In this document: positions 9,150 to 18,518 of the stretch, piece after piece | Position numbering within the stretch: the first letter of the stretch is position 1 | How the letters are laid out: the number at the start of each line of letters is the position of its first letter | NCBI GenBank assembly: GCA_018240285.1 | Contig: JAFEGA010000004.1 | Span: 196,992-260,991, forward strand | Length of the DNA: 64,000 bases | Source: Pseudomonadota bacterium | GTDB taxonomy: Bacteria; Pseudomonadota; Gammaproteobacteria; Burkholderiales; Nitrosomonadaceae | Reading direction: 5' to 3' | Notes under the pieces: generated by a model | Database searches by the model: none | What the model was told of the DNA's origin: nothing | Seen by the model: the letters and a program-made list of their open reading frames with translations, nothing else | Translations under genes and position numbers: made by a program

Positions 9150-10067
9150 ATGAATATTATTTTTATTTCCAGTAATTCGGACCGAGCGCGTAAACTAACT
9201 TTAACTAAAGCACACATTGTATTATCAATGTGTGCTTTTTTATTGATTATTCTGGCGGCAGCCTTGAGTTTGAATTTCATTTCACTACGCTATGCTGACC
9301 GGATCGATGCGCCTGTTCTAAGGGCGATATTGGTTAATCCGCAAGAAGAACGGCATCAGAAAATTCAAACGCATTTGCAAGATAATCTGAATATGATGGC
9401 TAGTAAGTTAGGGCAGATGCAGGCGCAACTATTGCGTTTGGATGCTTTGGGCGAGCGTCTGGCGGAATCTTCCGGTATTCAATCGCGGGATTTTTCATTT
9501 AAGGGAGCGCCGGGTCAAGGTGGTGCACAGAATGACTTATCGTCTGAAGAGTTATCATTTTCTGAATTTAGCCATAAGCTTCAGGAGTTGTCGAATATGC
9601 TGAATGAAAGAACGGACAAGTTGGGGGTGCTCGATTCTTTATTGCGTTATGACCGGATAACGAAGTTTGTGCTGCCTTCCGAAATGCCCGTTGAAACGGA
9701 TTGGTATTCTTCCGGTTATGGATACCGGATCGACCCGTTTACCGGAAAGAGGGCGTTTCATGAGGGTGTCGATTTTGCTGCGGAGGTTGGTTCACCGGTA
9801 AAAGCCGCGGCGAGCGGGGTAGTGATCTATTCAGATCATCATCCTGAGTATGGTAATATGGTTGAGATTGACCATGGCGATGACTTGGTAACTCGATATG
9901 CGCATGCATCGAAGCGTTTAGTGAGTCTTGGAGCGGTTGTATTGCAGGGACAAAAAATAGCTGAAGTAGGCAACACCGGGCGTTCCACGGCGCCGCATTT
10001 ACATTTTGAAATCCGGCACAAAGATAAACCGCAAAATCCATCCAAATTTTTGAAAAAGCCGGGTTAA
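9150..10067 (+). CDS. M23-family (LytM-type) peptidase, membrane-anchored
   Basis: The 305-residue protein has a single N-terminal membrane anchor (about residues 23-47), a predicted coiled coil (about 70-105 and 130-155) and a C-terminal LytM/M23 domain (about 175-300). Zinc-ligand motifs are present: H-x-x-x-D as HEGVDFAA near residue 205 and HLHFEIRH near residue 285. M23 enzymes cut peptidoglycan cross-bridges in the periplasm or regulate other cell-wall hydrolases. Its neighbour secA is downstream but separated by a strong terminator, so the two are not one operon. A perfect 13-bp stem-loop followed by T residues lies inside the coding region near codons 20-30. Confidence 0.88.
   Translation: MNIIFISSNSDRARKLTLTKAHIVLSMCAFLLIILAAALSLNFISLRYADRIDAPVLRAILVNPQEERHQKIQTHLQDNLNMMASKLGQMQAQLLRLDALGERLAESSGIQSRDFSFKGAPGQGGAQNDLSSEELSFSEFSHKLQELSNMLNERTDKLGVLDSLLRYDRITKFVLPSEMPVETDWYSSGYGYRIDPFTGKRAFHEGVDFAAEVGSPVKAAASGVVIYSDHHPEYGNMVEIDHGDDLVTRYAHASKRLVSLGAVVLQGQKIAEVGNTGRSTAPHLHFEIRHKDKPQNPSKFLKKPG
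9207..9238 (+). other. terminator-like hairpin inside the M23 peptidase gene
   Basis: Bases 9207-9219 and 9226-9238 are exact reverse complements (13 bp) with a 6-base loop, and the right arm runs into TTTTTT. This has the form of an intrinsic terminator but lies about 60 bases into the coding region. It may attenuate transcription or be a chance result of the membrane-segment codons. Confidence 0.4.
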
Positions 10068-10098
10068 ACCGGGGTATTGGTTTTTCCAGGTTTTTACG

Positions 10099-10128
10099 GG
10101 GTGAGAAGTAAGCTCACCCTTTGTTTTT
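10099..10128 (+). terminator. intrinsic terminator after the M23 peptidase gene
   Basis: A 7-bp perfect GC-rich stem (GGGTGAG at 10099-10105, CTCACCC at 10113-10119) with a 7-base loop is followed by TTTGTTTTT. It lies 31 bases after the M23 stop codon and just upstream of secA. Confidence 0.85.
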
Positions 10129-10162
10129 AATAAGATATTCAATACGAAATATTTACAGACTT

Positions 10163-12895
10163 ATGCTAGGTAATCTACTCAAGAAAATTTTTGGCAGCCG
10201 CAACGACCGGATGATCAAGCAGTATACTCAAGCTGTGCGGACGATCAATGAATTGGAACCGGCTATCGCGGCATTGTCGGATGCCGATCTGCGCGCAAAG
10301 ACCGATGAATTCAAGCAGCGCATTCAGAATGGCGAAACGCTTGATGCATTGCTGCCAGAAGCTTTTGCTGTCGTGCGTGAGACTGGTAAACGCGTGCTGG
10401 AGATGCGCCACTTCGATGTGCAATTAATTGGCGGTATGGTATTGCACGGCGGCAAGATTGCCGAGATGCGCACGGGTGAGGGTAAAACGCTCATGGCGAC
10501 TTTGCCGGCTTATTTGAATGCATTGTCGGGTAAGGGTGTGCATGTTGTGACTGTGAATGATTACCTGGCGAAGCGCGATGCTGAGTGGATGGGCAGAATC
10601 TACCGCTTTCTCGGGATGAGCGTCGGCGTTATTTATTCGCAAATGCCGCACGATGAGAAGCAGAGCGCTTATGCCGCCGATATTACCTACGGCACCAACA
10701 ATGAGTACGGCTTTGATTATCTGCGCGACAATATGGTGACACACGCGAATGAGCGTGCGCAACGCACACTTAATTTCGCAATCGTGGATGAAGTGGATTC
10801 AATTTTGATCGATGAAGCCCGCACACCTTTGATTATTTCCGGTCAGGCGGAAGGCGATACCGAAATTTATGTGCGTATCAATAAGCTGGTTCCAAAGCTC
10901 ACACGGCAAGAGAATGAAGATAGTCCGGGTGACTACAGCGTAGATGAAAAATCCCATCAAGTGACGTTGAGTGAAGCCGGCTTCGAGCATGCGGAACAGT
11001 TGCTGGAATCGGCCGGATTGCTCGAATCGGGATCAAGTCTTTACGATCCAGCCAATATCAATTTGATCCATCATCTAAATGCGGGTTTGCGCGCGCATAA
11101 TTTGTTTTTCCTCGATCAACATTATGTGGTGCAAAACGGTGAAGTAGTAATCGTCGATGAATTTACTGGGCGCCTAATGGCTGGCCGCCGTTGGTCCGAT
11201 GGTTTGCATCAAGCAGTGGAGGCCAAGGAAGGTGTAACTATTCAGAAAGAGAATCAAACGCTGGCTTCCATTACCTTTCAGAACTATTTTCGTATGTATC
11301 AGAAACTGTCCGGCATGACAGGTACTGCTGATACCGAGGCCGCCGAGTTTCAGCAAATCTATGGATTGGAGACAATTATTATTCCAACGCATAGGCCGAT
11401 GATTCGTGAGGATCGTATGGATTTGGTGTTCCGTACGATGAAGGAGAAGAATGAAGCCATCATTCATGAAGTCAAGGATTGTTATGAGCGCGGCCAGCCA
11501 GTGCTGGTGGGTACGACTTCCATTGAGAACAATGAATTGCTGTCGAAGTTGCTGAGCCGGGAGAAGCTTCCGCATCAAGTTCTGAATGCCAAGCAGCATG
11601 CCAGTGAGGCTAGTATCGTTGCACAGGCGGGACGGCCGAAAATGATTACGATAGCTACCAATATGGCGGGGCGCGGAACAGATATTGTGCTTGGGGGTAA
11701 TCCGGAACCTGAGATCGAGCAAATTCGGCATGATGAGAAATTGAGTGACGAGGCCAAAGAAAAACGTATCGCCGAGGTGCACGAAAAATGGAAGCAGATA
11801 CATGAAGAGGTATTAAACAAAGGCGGTCTGCATATTGTCGGCACGGAACGGCATGAATCCCGGCGTGTGGATAATCAATTGCGTGGACGTTCGGGGCGGC
11901 AAGGAGATCCAGGTTCCAGCCGTTTCTTCCTTTCCTTGGAGGATCCTTTGTTGCGTATTTTTGCGTCCGATCGTGTAGCTAACATCATGACGCGCCTTAA
12001 AATGCCGGAAGGTGAAGCAATTGAGCATCCATGGGTAACTCGTGCTATTGAAAATGCACAACGCAAAGTGGAAGCAAGAAACTTTGATATGCGCAAGCAG
12101 TTGCTTGAATATGATGATGTTGCTAATGACCAGCGGCACGTGATTTATCAGCAACGTAATGAATTACTAGAAGCAGAGCAGGATATTACGGAGACTATAA
12201 CTGCGATTCGCGAGAGCGTTTTAACTGATTTATTCAATTCGTATATTCCACCGCAAAGTGTTGAAGAACAGTGGGATGTGGCGGGATTGGAAAAAGCGCT
12301 TGCAGCCGAATATCAGTTACATTTTTCGCTGCACAAATGGCTTGAAGATGATCCGGGGTTGCATGAGGAGAGCTTATGCCAGCGCATAATCGATCTTGCA
12401 AATGATCATTATCAAGCAAAAGTTGCTCAGATCGGTGCTGAGATTATGCATCACTATGAACGGGTGGTGATGCTGCAGATTCTGGATACGCATTGGCGCG
12501 AGCATTTGGCGGCATTGGATCATTTGCGCCAGGGTATTCATTTGCGTGGTTACGCGCAGAAGAATCCAAAGCAAGAATATAAGCGCGAAGCTTTTGAGCT
12601 TTTCTCGGCTATGCTTGAAGAAGTTAAAAGGGAAGCCACAAAAATACTGTTGACTGTGCAGATTAAAAACGAGCAGCAAGTTGAAGCCGTAACGGATACT
12701 TTACGATCTCCGGAAAATATACAGCTCCATCATGATGCGTATCAGGAATCAGACCCGGAGGCGGCGCAGTATGCGGGAGCGGAAGAAGAAAAAGCGCAGC
12801 CTTTTGTGCGCCAAAACGAGAAAGTGGGGCGCAATCAGCCTTGTCCATGCGGTTCGGGTAAGAAATATAAGCAGTGTCATGGAAAGATAAAATAA
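10163..12895 (+). CDS. secA: preprotein translocase ATPase SecA
   Basis: SecA is the ATPase motor that pushes unfolded preproteins through SecYEG. The 910-residue protein begins [17 protein letters not shown], the standard SecA N-terminus; this fixes the start at 10163 and not at the upstream in-frame codon at 10121, which lies within the preceding terminator. Walker A ([11 protein letters not shown]), the DEAD-type box ([15 protein letters not shown]), the preprotein-binding region, the GRAGRGTD-type motif ([16 protein letters not shown]) and helicase motif VI ([15 protein letters not shown]) are all present. The C-terminus carries the zinc-binding SEC-C tail [14 protein letters not shown] that binds SecB. 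Length and domain order are normal. Confidence 0.98.
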   Translation: MLGNLLKKIFGSRNDRMIKQYTQAVRTINELEPAIAALSDADLRAKTDEFKQRIQNGETLDALLPEAFAVVRETGKRVLEMRHFDVQLIGGMVLHGGKIAEMRTGEGKTLMATLPAYLNALSGKGVHVVTVNDYLAKRDAEWMGRIYRFLGMSVGVIYSQMPHDEKQSAYAADITYGTNNEYGFDYLRDNMVTHANERAQRTLNFAIVDEVDSILIDEARTPLIISGQAEGDTEIYVRINKLVPKLTRQENEDSPGDYSVDEKSHQVTLSEAGFEHAEQLLESAGLLESGSSLYDPANINLIHHLNAGLRAHNLFFLDQHYVVQNGEVVIVDEFTGRLMAGRRWSDGLHQAVEAKEGVTIQKENQTLASITFQNYFRMYQKLSGMTGTADTEAAEFQQIYGLETIIIPTHRPMIREDRMDLVFRTMKEKNEAIIHEVKDCYERGQPVLVGTTSIENNELLSKLLSREKLPHQVLNAKQHASEASIVAQAGRPKMITIATNMAGRGTDIVLGGNPEPEIEQIRHDEKLSDEAKEKRIAEVHEKWKQIHEEVLNKGGLHIVGTERHESRRVDNQLRGRSGRQGDPGSSRFFLSLEDPLLRIFASDRVANIMTRLKMPEGEAIEHPWVTRAIENAQRKVEARNFDMRKQLLEYDDVANDQRHVIYQQRNELLEAEQDITETITAIRESVLTDLFNSYIPPQSVEEQWDVAGLEKALAAEYQLHFSLHKWLEDDPGLHEESLCQRIIDLANDHYQAKVAQIGAEIMHHYERVVMLQILDTHWREHLAALDHLRQGIHLRGYAQKNPKQEYKREAFELFSAMLEEVKREATKILLTVQIKNEQQVEAVTDTLRSPENIQLHHDAYQESDPEAAQYAGAEEEKAQPFVRQNEKVGRNQPCPCGSGKKYKQCHGKIK

Positions 12896-12987
12896 TTTAA
12901 TGTAAACAATGATATGGCATGATTTTGACTAACTGGCTCTCTGCTCATGGAAATCTTCCAAGATTTCTATAATCCTTAAAACGATTG

Positions 12988-12996
12988 TGGTATACT
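12988..12996 (+). promoter_or_regulatory. candidate extended -10 promoter of the petABC operon
   Basis: The sequence TGGTATACT, an extended -10 element, lies about 120 bases upstream of petA in the 217-base gap after secA. An AT-rich TTAAAA block about 16 bases upstream could be a weak -35. The same gap holds a small hairpin at 12950-12967. Confidence 0.4.
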
Positions 12997-13112
12997 GCGC
13001 GCCAGTTTGTATGATGTAAATTAGAGAGTGAAATTAATAGGGATTGAAAAAAGCTTTTTCTTTTGTTGTATTTAAATTTACGAAAAAAATATTACTGATG
13101 GAATAATTGAAA

Positions 13113-13721
13113 ATGGCGGATAGTTTCAGTATTAATGATGAGATGAGCGGCAGGAGGAAATTCCTGGTTGCCGCGACCTCAGTAGCGGGCGGGATTGCAG
13201 GCGCTGCGATTGCAACGCCTTTTTTATTGAGTATGATGCCGAGCGAACGGGCTAAGGCTGCTGGAGCGCCGGTTGAAGTAGACATATCAAAGCTTGAACC
13301 AGGGATGTTGTTGATGGTTGAGTGGCGTGGAAAGGTTGTGTGGGTTTTGAATCGCACGCCGGAAATGCTGGAAAGTTTGGTTAAGGTGGAAGATCAGCTT
13401 GCTGATCCGAATTCGGATAAGAAGCAGCAACCAGATTATGCCAAAAATCGTACGCGCTCAATAAAGCCGGAATTTCTGGTTGTTGAGGGGGTTTGTACGC
13501 ATTTAGGTTGCTCACCCGTATTTAGGAAAGATGTTGCACCAGCAGATCTTGGATCTGATTGGCTGGGCGGTTTTTTCTGTCCTTGTCACGGTTCTAAATT
13601 TGATTTGGCAGGACGCGTCTATAAGCATGTACCTGCTCCGACTAATCTGGTTGTTCCTCCTCATGTATATTTGAGCGACAGTCGGCTTTTAATTGGATCT
13701 GAAAGCGAGGGGGCTGTGTAA
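13113..13721 (+). CDS. petA: ubiquinol-cytochrome c reductase, Rieske iron-sulfur subunit
   Basis: This 202-residue protein is the Rieske subunit of the cytochrome bc1 complex, which moves electrons from ubiquinol to cytochrome c1 across the inner membrane. The N-terminus has a twin-arginine signal/anchor (SGRRKFLVAATSVAGGIAGA). The [2Fe-2S] ligands lie in CTHLGC (near residue 130) and CPCHGSKFD (near residue 155). The ATG at 13113 is chosen over an in-frame TTG two codons earlier. The gene is followed directly by petB (0-base gap), and petC follows after 4 bases, so petABC is one operon. Confidence 0.95.
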   Translation: MADSFSINDEMSGRRKFLVAATSVAGGIAGAAIATPFLLSMMPSERAKAAGAPVEVDISKLEPGMLLMVEWRGKVVWVLNRTPEMLESLVKVEDQLADPNSDKKQQPDYAKNRTRSIKPEFLVVEGVCTHLGCSPVFRKDVAPADLGSDWLGGFFCPCHGSKFDLAGRVYKHVPAPTNLVVPPHVYLSDSRLLIGSESEGAV

Positions 13722-14969
13722 ATGAGTAATTTGTTTAATTCAATGATTGCTTGGATCGATAAACGTTTTCCACTGACCTCAAACTGGAAAGCGCATTTGT
13801 CGGAGTATTATGCGCCGAAAAACTTTAATTTTTGGTATTTCTTTGGCTCATTAGCTTTGCTGGTTCTGGTCAACCAGCTGTTGACAGGGATTTTCCTCAC
13901 CATGAATTATAAGCCGGATGCGAGCCAGGCTTTTGCATCGGTTGAGTATATTATGCGTGATGTGGATTATGGCTGGTTAATCCGGTACATGCATTCCACT
14001 GGGGCTTCGATGTTTTTCGTGGTGGTTTATCTCCATATGTTCCGTGGCATGATGTATGGTTCATACCGGAAGCCGAGAGAGTTGCTGTGGCTGATAGGTA
14101 TGGTTATATTCTTTGTGCTGATGAGCTTGGCCTTTACCGGTTACATTTTACCTTGGGGGCAAATGTCTTATTGGGGGGCGCAAGTAATTGTTAGTATGTT
14201 TGGAGCGATACCAAGCATAGGAGAAATATTGCAGCAATGGCTATTGGGCGACTTTACGCTCTCTGATGCAGCGCTCAATCGTTTCTTTGCTTACCATGTT
14301 GTGACATTACCTTTAGTGTTGTTGGTATTGGTTTTTGTTCATATCCTTGCTTTGCATGAAACGGGGTCAAACAATCCAGATGGGATTGAAATAAAAGAAA
14401 ATAAAAACCCTGCGAACGGTATTCCTGTGGACGGCATTCCATTTCATCCTTATTACACTGTTAAGGATATCGTTGGGGTTGTAGTATTTCTGATTGTATT
14501 CTGTGGAATTATCTTTTTTGCACCAGAGATGGGAGGATATTTTCTTGAGTATAATAATTTTATACCTGCGAATACATTGCAAACACCGGATCATATTGCA
14601 CCTGTCTGGTATTTTACGCCGTATTATTCGATGTTGCGGGCTGTGACAGTAAATTTTCTAGGAGTTGATGCAAAATTGTGGGGAGTGATTTTGATGGCCG
14701 GCTCGGTAGTGATTTTTTGTTTCCTGCCGTGGCTGGATCGGAGTCCTGTCAAGTCGATACGCTATAAAGGCCCTTATTTCAAAGTGGCATTAACACTCTT
14801 TGTTATTAGCTTTTTTGTGCTTGGTTGGTTGGGAACAAAATCTCCGACGCCTTTATATACATTATTGGCGCAGATCTTTACTGTTATTTATTTTGCGTTC
14901 TTTATTTTGATGCCGTGGTATAGCAAGATAGATAAAACAAAGCCTGAACCAAAAAGACTAAAAGAGTAG
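13722..14969 (+). CDS. petB: ubiquinol-cytochrome c reductase, cytochrome b subunit
   Basis: The 415-residue integral membrane protein carries the two b-type haems of the bc1 complex. Haem-ligand histidine pairs are visible in the second helix (RYMHSTGASMFFVVVYLHMF) and the fourth helix (FFAYHVVTLPLVLLVLVFVH). The Qo-site motif is PVWY (APVWYFTPYYSML) instead of PEWY, a variant known in beta- and gammaproteobacteria. The C-terminal helices are present, so this is a full-length, not split, cytochrome b. It starts immediately after the petA stop codon, which implies translational coupling. Confidence 0.96.
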   Translation: MSNLFNSMIAWIDKRFPLTSNWKAHLSEYYAPKNFNFWYFFGSLALLVLVNQLLTGIFLTMNYKPDASQAFASVEYIMRDVDYGWLIRYMHSTGASMFFVVVYLHMFRGMMYGSYRKPRELLWLIGMVIFFVLMSLAFTGYILPWGQMSYWGAQVIVSMFGAIPSIGEILQQWLLGDFTLSDAALNRFFAYHVVTLPLVLLVLVFVHILALHETGSNNPDGIEIKENKNPANGIPVDGIPFHPYYTVKDIVGVVVFLIVFCGIIFFAPEMGGYFLEYNNFIPANTLQTPDHIAPVWYFTPYYSMLRAVTVNFLGVDAKLWGVILMAGSVVIFCFLPWLDRSPVKSIRYKGPYFKVALTLFVISFFVLGWLGTKSPTPLYTLLAQIFTVIYFAFFILMPWYSKIDKTKPEPKRLKE

Positions 14970-14973
14970 AAAA

Positions 14974-15696
14974 ATGAAGAAAATAACGATTGCTTTATTA
15001 ATCTTGTGCTTAACTCCGTTTAGCGTTTTAGCTAGTGAATCCGGGATGCCATTAGACCGCGCTCCGGTAGATATAACTGACAATGCTTCGCTGCAACGTG
15101 GTGCGGAAAGTTTTGTTAATTATTGTCTCACTTGTCATGGTGCAAGCTACATGCGTTACAACCGTCATCGTGATATTGGATTTACAAACGAAGAAATTCT
15201 TAATAAACTGGTATTTACAGGTCAGAAAGTTGGTGATCTGATGCAATCAGCCATGCGTAAAAAAGAAGGGGAGGAGTGGTTTGGTGTTGTTCCGCCAGAT
15301 TTGTCTGTAATTGCCCGTGCCCGGGGTGCTGATTGGTTATATACTTACCTGCGCGCATTTTATCGCGATGATGCAACACATACCGGATGGAATAATTTGG
15401 TTTTTGATCGTGTCGCAATGCCTCATGTTTTATATCAATTGCAAGGCGAACAAAAACTTATAGTTAAGACATCTGATAAAGGTGAACAAAAAAGTTTGGC
15501 ACTAGTAAAACCCGGTCAATTGAGTGCGGCAGAATATGACAAGTTTGTTGGGGATCTGGTAAACTATTTAGTTTATTTAGGTGAGCCGCATGCCAGTGAA
15601 CGGAAAAAATTGGGGATTGAAGTAATGATTTTCCTATTGGGTATGCTAGTCTTATCTTATGCACTGAAGAAAGAATATTGGAAAGATATTCATTGA
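14974..15696 (+). CDS. petC: ubiquinol-cytochrome c reductase, cytochrome c1 subunit
   Basis: The 240-residue protein has a cleavable signal peptide (about residues 1-21, ITIALLILCLTPFSVLA), a single haem-attachment motif CLTCH near residue 50 followed by the typical GASYMRYNR, and a C-terminal membrane anchor (about 213-232). A methionine in the VAMPHVL segment is the likely sixth haem ligand. It passes electrons from the Rieske centre to soluble cytochrome c. It is the last gene of petABC, starting 4 bases after petB. Confidence 0.95.
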   Translation: MKKITIALLILCLTPFSVLASESGMPLDRAPVDITDNASLQRGAESFVNYCLTCHGASYMRYNRHRDIGFTNEEILNKLVFTGQKVGDLMQSAMRKKEGEEWFGVVPPDLSVIARARGADWLYTYLRAFYRDDATHTGWNNLVFDRVAMPHVLYQLQGEQKLIVKTSDKGEQKSLALVKPGQLSAAEYDKFVGDLVNYLVYLGEPHASERKKLGIEVMIFLLGMLVLSYALKKEYWKDIH

Positions 15697-15743
15697 TATT
15701 AAATTGCTGAATATAGATATAGTTTAGTCTAAGATCAGAAGTT

Positions 15744-16343
15744 ATGATGACGTTATATTCAACAATTACATGTCCATATAGCCATCGTTGCAGGATCGTT
15801 TTGCACGAAAAAGATATGGATTTTCAAGTAATAGATGTTGATCCAAATAATAAATCAGAAGACTTGGCAGTAATGAGTCTTTATGGCAAAGCACCGGTGC
15901 TTGTGGAACGCGATCTGGTATTGTATGAATCAAATATTATCAACGAATATATTGATGATCGCTTTCCACATCCGCAACTAATGCCTGCCGATCCGGTAAT
16001 GCGCGCTCGCGCGCGCTTGTTGTTATTCCGTTTTGAGCAAGAATTATTCTGTCATATTGATGCGTTCGATGGTACAGATCAAAAAGCAATAGATAAGGCC
16101 CAAGTAACTATCGCTGAGAATCTGACAATGATATCGCCGATTTTTGATAAGCAAAAATTTATGCTGGGAGACGAATTTTCAATGTTAGATGTAGCAATTG
16201 CGCCTCTTTTATGGCGCTTGGAATATTATGGAATACGTCTGCCAAAACAAGCCGCATCATTATTGAAATATTCTGAAAGATTATTTAGCCGTCCGTTGTT
16301 CATCGATGCATTATCGGCTTCGGAAAAAGTAATGCGAAAATGA
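15744..16343 (+). CDS. sspA: stringent starvation protein A (GST-fold)
   Basis: SspA is a glutathione-S-transferase-like protein that binds RNA polymerase and, in E. coli, helps phage P1 late transcription and stress survival. The 199-residue protein has the thioredoxin-like N-domain (LYSTITCPYSHRCRIVLHEKDM; VLVERDLVLYESNIINEYIDDRFP) and the helical C-domain. Either of the two first ATG codons may be used. It sits downstream of petABC and overlaps sspB by 4 bases (ATGA). This pet-ssp order is common in betaproteobacteria. Confidence 0.9.
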   Translation: MMTLYSTITCPYSHRCRIVLHEKDMDFQVIDVDPNNKSEDLAVMSLYGKAPVLVERDLVLYESNIINEYIDDRFPHPQLMPADPVMRARARLLLFRFEQELFCHIDAFDGTDQKAIDKAQVTIAENLTMISPIFDKQKFMLGDEFSMLDVAIAPLLWRLEYYGIRLPKQAASLLKYSERLFSRPLFIDALSASEKVMRK

Positions 16344-16762
16344 ACATGAATCCAACAAAACCTTATTTGATTCGTTCGATTTATGATTGGTGCATAGATA
16401 GCGGCTTTACACCTTTTGTATCAGTAAAAGCTGATCCCAAATTGGATGTGCCACAGGAATGCGTAAGAAATGGTGAGATTATTTTTAATATAAGCGCAAG
16501 AGCTGTTCAAGGGCTGAATATAAATAACGAATCTATTACTTTTAGTGCTCGTTTTAATGGAATATCACGTAATCTTGATATTCCACTAGATGCTGTTAAG
16601 GGAGTATTTGCCAAAGAAGTCAATCAGGGAATAGCATTTACATCTGACGATGAAGAAGCGCAAGATAAAATATCAAATAAACAATCAAATAATTCAACGC
16701 AAGATTCATTGATTCTTCAAACGAAGGCTTCAAGCAAGCCCAAACTGCGAATTATCAAGTAA
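16340..16762 (+). CDS. sspB: ClpXP protease specificity-enhancing factor SspB
   Basis: SspB tethers ssrA-tagged proteins to the ClpXP protease. The 140-residue protein has the conserved N-domain (PYLIRSIYDWCIDSGFTPFVSVKAD...; GEIIFNISARAVQGLNI; FSARFNGISRNLDIPLDAVKGVFAKE) to about residue 100. A low-complexity linker follows, then a short conserved C-terminal tail (SKPKLRIIK) that docks on ClpX. Its start overlaps the sspA stop, so the two are translationally coupled. The tRNA-Thr gene begins 27 bases after its end. Confidence 0.92.
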   Translation: MNMNPTKPYLIRSIYDWCIDSGFTPFVSVKADPKLDVPQECVRNGEIIFNISARAVQGLNINNESITFSARFNGISRNLDIPLDAVKGVFAKEVNQGIAFTSDDEEAQDKISNKQSNNSTQDSLILQTKASSKPKLRIIK

Positions 16763-16788
16763 GCATTTCAAGTTTTTTCCCATTCATT

Positions 16789-16864
16789 GCCGGCATAGCT
16801 CAGATGGTAGAGCAGCTGATTTGTAATCAGAAGGTCCCGAGTTCGATTCTTGGTGTCGGCACCA
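16789..16864 (+). tRNA. tRNA-Thr (anticodon TGT), CCA encoded
   Basis: A 76-base cloverleaf fits: acceptor stem GCCGGCA/TGTCGGC with one G-T pair, D-arm GCTC/GAGC, anticodon loop TTTGTAA with anticodon TGT, and T-loop TTCGATT flanked by CCGAG/CTTGG. CCA is encoded at 16862-16864. The top pair of the anticodon stem is a G-A mismatch. The 3' 46 bases are the attachment core of the integrated elements; the gene remains intact because the element supplies the same 3' end. Confidence 0.95.
16819..16864 (+). repeat. attachment core copy 1 (left end of element A, in tRNA-Thr)
   Basis: The last 46 bases of tRNA-Thr recur exactly at 24394-24439 and 34004-34049. Three such copies, each next to an integrase or its arm-type sites, mark the ends of two tandem elements. 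The homology with copy 2 continues a further 16 bases or so past CCA with one mismatch. Confidence 0.93.
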
Positions 16865-16909
16865 TAAAAACAATAAGTTATATTGTTGTCTAAAAGAAAT
16901 TATAATTGA

Positions 16910-16927
16910 TGTAGACACCATGTAGAC
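16910..16927 (+). repeat. arm-type repeats, left side of element A
   Basis: TGTAGAC occurs at 16910 and 16921, exactly 11 bases apart, 46 bases after the attachment core. The same word recurs three times at the right end of element A (24246, 24257, 24268), also at 11-base steps. These are probably integrase arm-binding sites. Confidence 0.7.
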
Positions 16928-17057
16928 AGCAAGCTGAAGCAACTCTTATTTGTCGATTGAACAAGTTCGTGATCAATAGGTATTGAGTTCGATCTTGCTA
17001 TCAGGAAGGGTTTAAATCCAGAATTTTTTGAGTATCGCAGGAAAGCAATATACTTGA

Positions 17058-18386
17058 TTAACTATGTCTGCACGATATAGAAAAATTTATATTGTAGCCA
17101 CCATACAAGTGAGTTGGCCAGTCTTGCTTTTCAAGCACGACTGAGAAATTTTCAACCACAAGTGAATAATTAATCCCTTTCATTATTACTTCTTCTATTT
17201 CATTTGGTAATTGAAAATTAGTTGCCTTAATAAACAGCAACCTAGCAGATGATAGCAGCTTATTTTTCGCTATGATCGCACTTTCTGGAGAATTTACATT
17301 CAGTATTAATTTGAGAAGCATAGCAACACGCTCATTTCCGATGACGTAAAAAGAAATATTATTGGGAAGAATAGCTTCATCTAGTTCAATCATTTCTGAA
17401 TTCGAATACCATTCATTACCGCCTACAAATCGGTAATATCCAGTTTTAATTCCTAAGTCGACGAGAAAATCCTTCGCCGTGTATGGAGACCATCCCTCTG
17501 AATTATTAATTTTTGGTGGATTGGACTCTATCGACACCATCTTAAATATTTGTCTGATAGATTTATTTACTTCTGAAATGGTATGCGGCTTATAAAAAAT
17601 CAAACTTGCAATCCATCGCTCTAATAGAACTATTCGTGCATTAAAAAAAAGTAATGCACAAATTTTCGTATAGATACGAAGCCATCTATTACTAATGAAA
17701 AATTGTAGTTTTAAAAATTCTTTTTCATAAGTTATGCACAACATCATTAAAAATATGAATGGTAAGTAGGTTAAGGTTAATAGAGGTGGAACATAAAAAT
17801 CTCGAATTGCATCTTTATTTGCTATTTTTCCAAAATCAAAAAAAACCATATAGATTGAATAGGCCACAAATAAAAAACCAATAGAAGCTAATACGCCATT
17901 TAGAATTTTTTCTAATGACTTATATTCCTTTTTTGACTGTGCTATCCCAAGCATTCCAGAAATAAGAAACAAAAGTGGCATAAGAGCTAATTCTATGAAC
18001 AGATTAAAAGTATATGTACCAACAACAAAACCTATCATCACGCTAAGTTTGAAGTAATCTAGTACTAAATTTTTGAAGTGGCGAAAATCCTTTTTAATGG
18101 ACTCCAATTTAAATATAAGTAAGACGGCTGTTGAGATATACCAAATTATAGTAACTTTTAATTGATGCCAACCCCATAAACTCGCTTGAAATAAGCCATA
18201 TATACAGCTTAAGACATATATCGTTATCAGAATCAGGATTGTAATTATCTGCCTTACCAACAGATTCTTTACCAACTCACGAAAGGATTCTTGTACTTCT
18301 ACAAATTTCGGTGATAGCAAAAGATATCCTGTGATTCCAGACATCCAAATTAAAAATGACCACTCTCTGGTAGTTAAAACATCCAT
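17058..18386 (-). CDS. polytopic membrane protein of unknown function
   Basis: The start is set at 18386, giving 442 residues, because GGAG lies five bases upstream; a longer frame to 18431 lacks such a site. I do not recognise the family. The first 260 residues hold about seven or eight hydrophobic segments (for example IITILILITIYVLSCIYGLF and FVAYSIYMVFFDFG). The last 170 residues look soluble and contain SEGWSPYTAKDFLVDLGIKTGYYRF and ISFYVIGNERVAMLLKLILN. The gene is AT-rich compared with its neighbours and sits alone at the tRNA end of element A, the usual place for recently acquired cargo. A defence or immunity role is possible from position only. Confidence 0.75.
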   Translation of the reverse strand: MDVLTTREWSFLIWMSGITGYLLLSPKFVEVQESFRELVKNLLVRQIITILILITIYVLSCIYGLFQASLWGWHQLKVTIIWYISTAVLLIFKLESIKKDFRHFKNLVLDYFKLSVMIGFVVGTYTFNLFIELALMPLLFLISGMLGIAQSKKEYKSLEKILNGVLASIGFLFVAYSIYMVFFDFGKIANKDAIRDFYVPPLLTLTYLPFIFLMMLCITYEKEFLKLQFFISNRWLRIYTKICALLFFNARIVLLERWIASLIFYKPHTISEVNKSIRQIFKMVSIESNPPKINNSEGWSPYTAKDFLVDLGIKTGYYRFVGGNEWYSNSEMIELDEAILPNNISFYVIGNERVAMLLKLILNVNSPESAIIAKNKLLSSARLLFIKATNFQLPNEIEEVIMKGINYSLVVENFSVVLEKQDWPTHLYGGYNINFSISCRHS

Positions 18387-18518
18387 TCGAACTCCGAAGA
18401 AAATTAACTTTAGTATAGAGATTCTTTGCAATATTTAAGCATCACTAAAAATGATAGTATGATTTTGTTCTTGATTGGCTTAATACTTAATCCGTACAGT
18501 TATTAACAGAACTCCAAG

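Noticed and set aside
11174..11803. A 209-codon minus-strand frame inside secA
   Set aside because: Antisense to a fully conserved part of SecA; no ribosome-binding site and no family.
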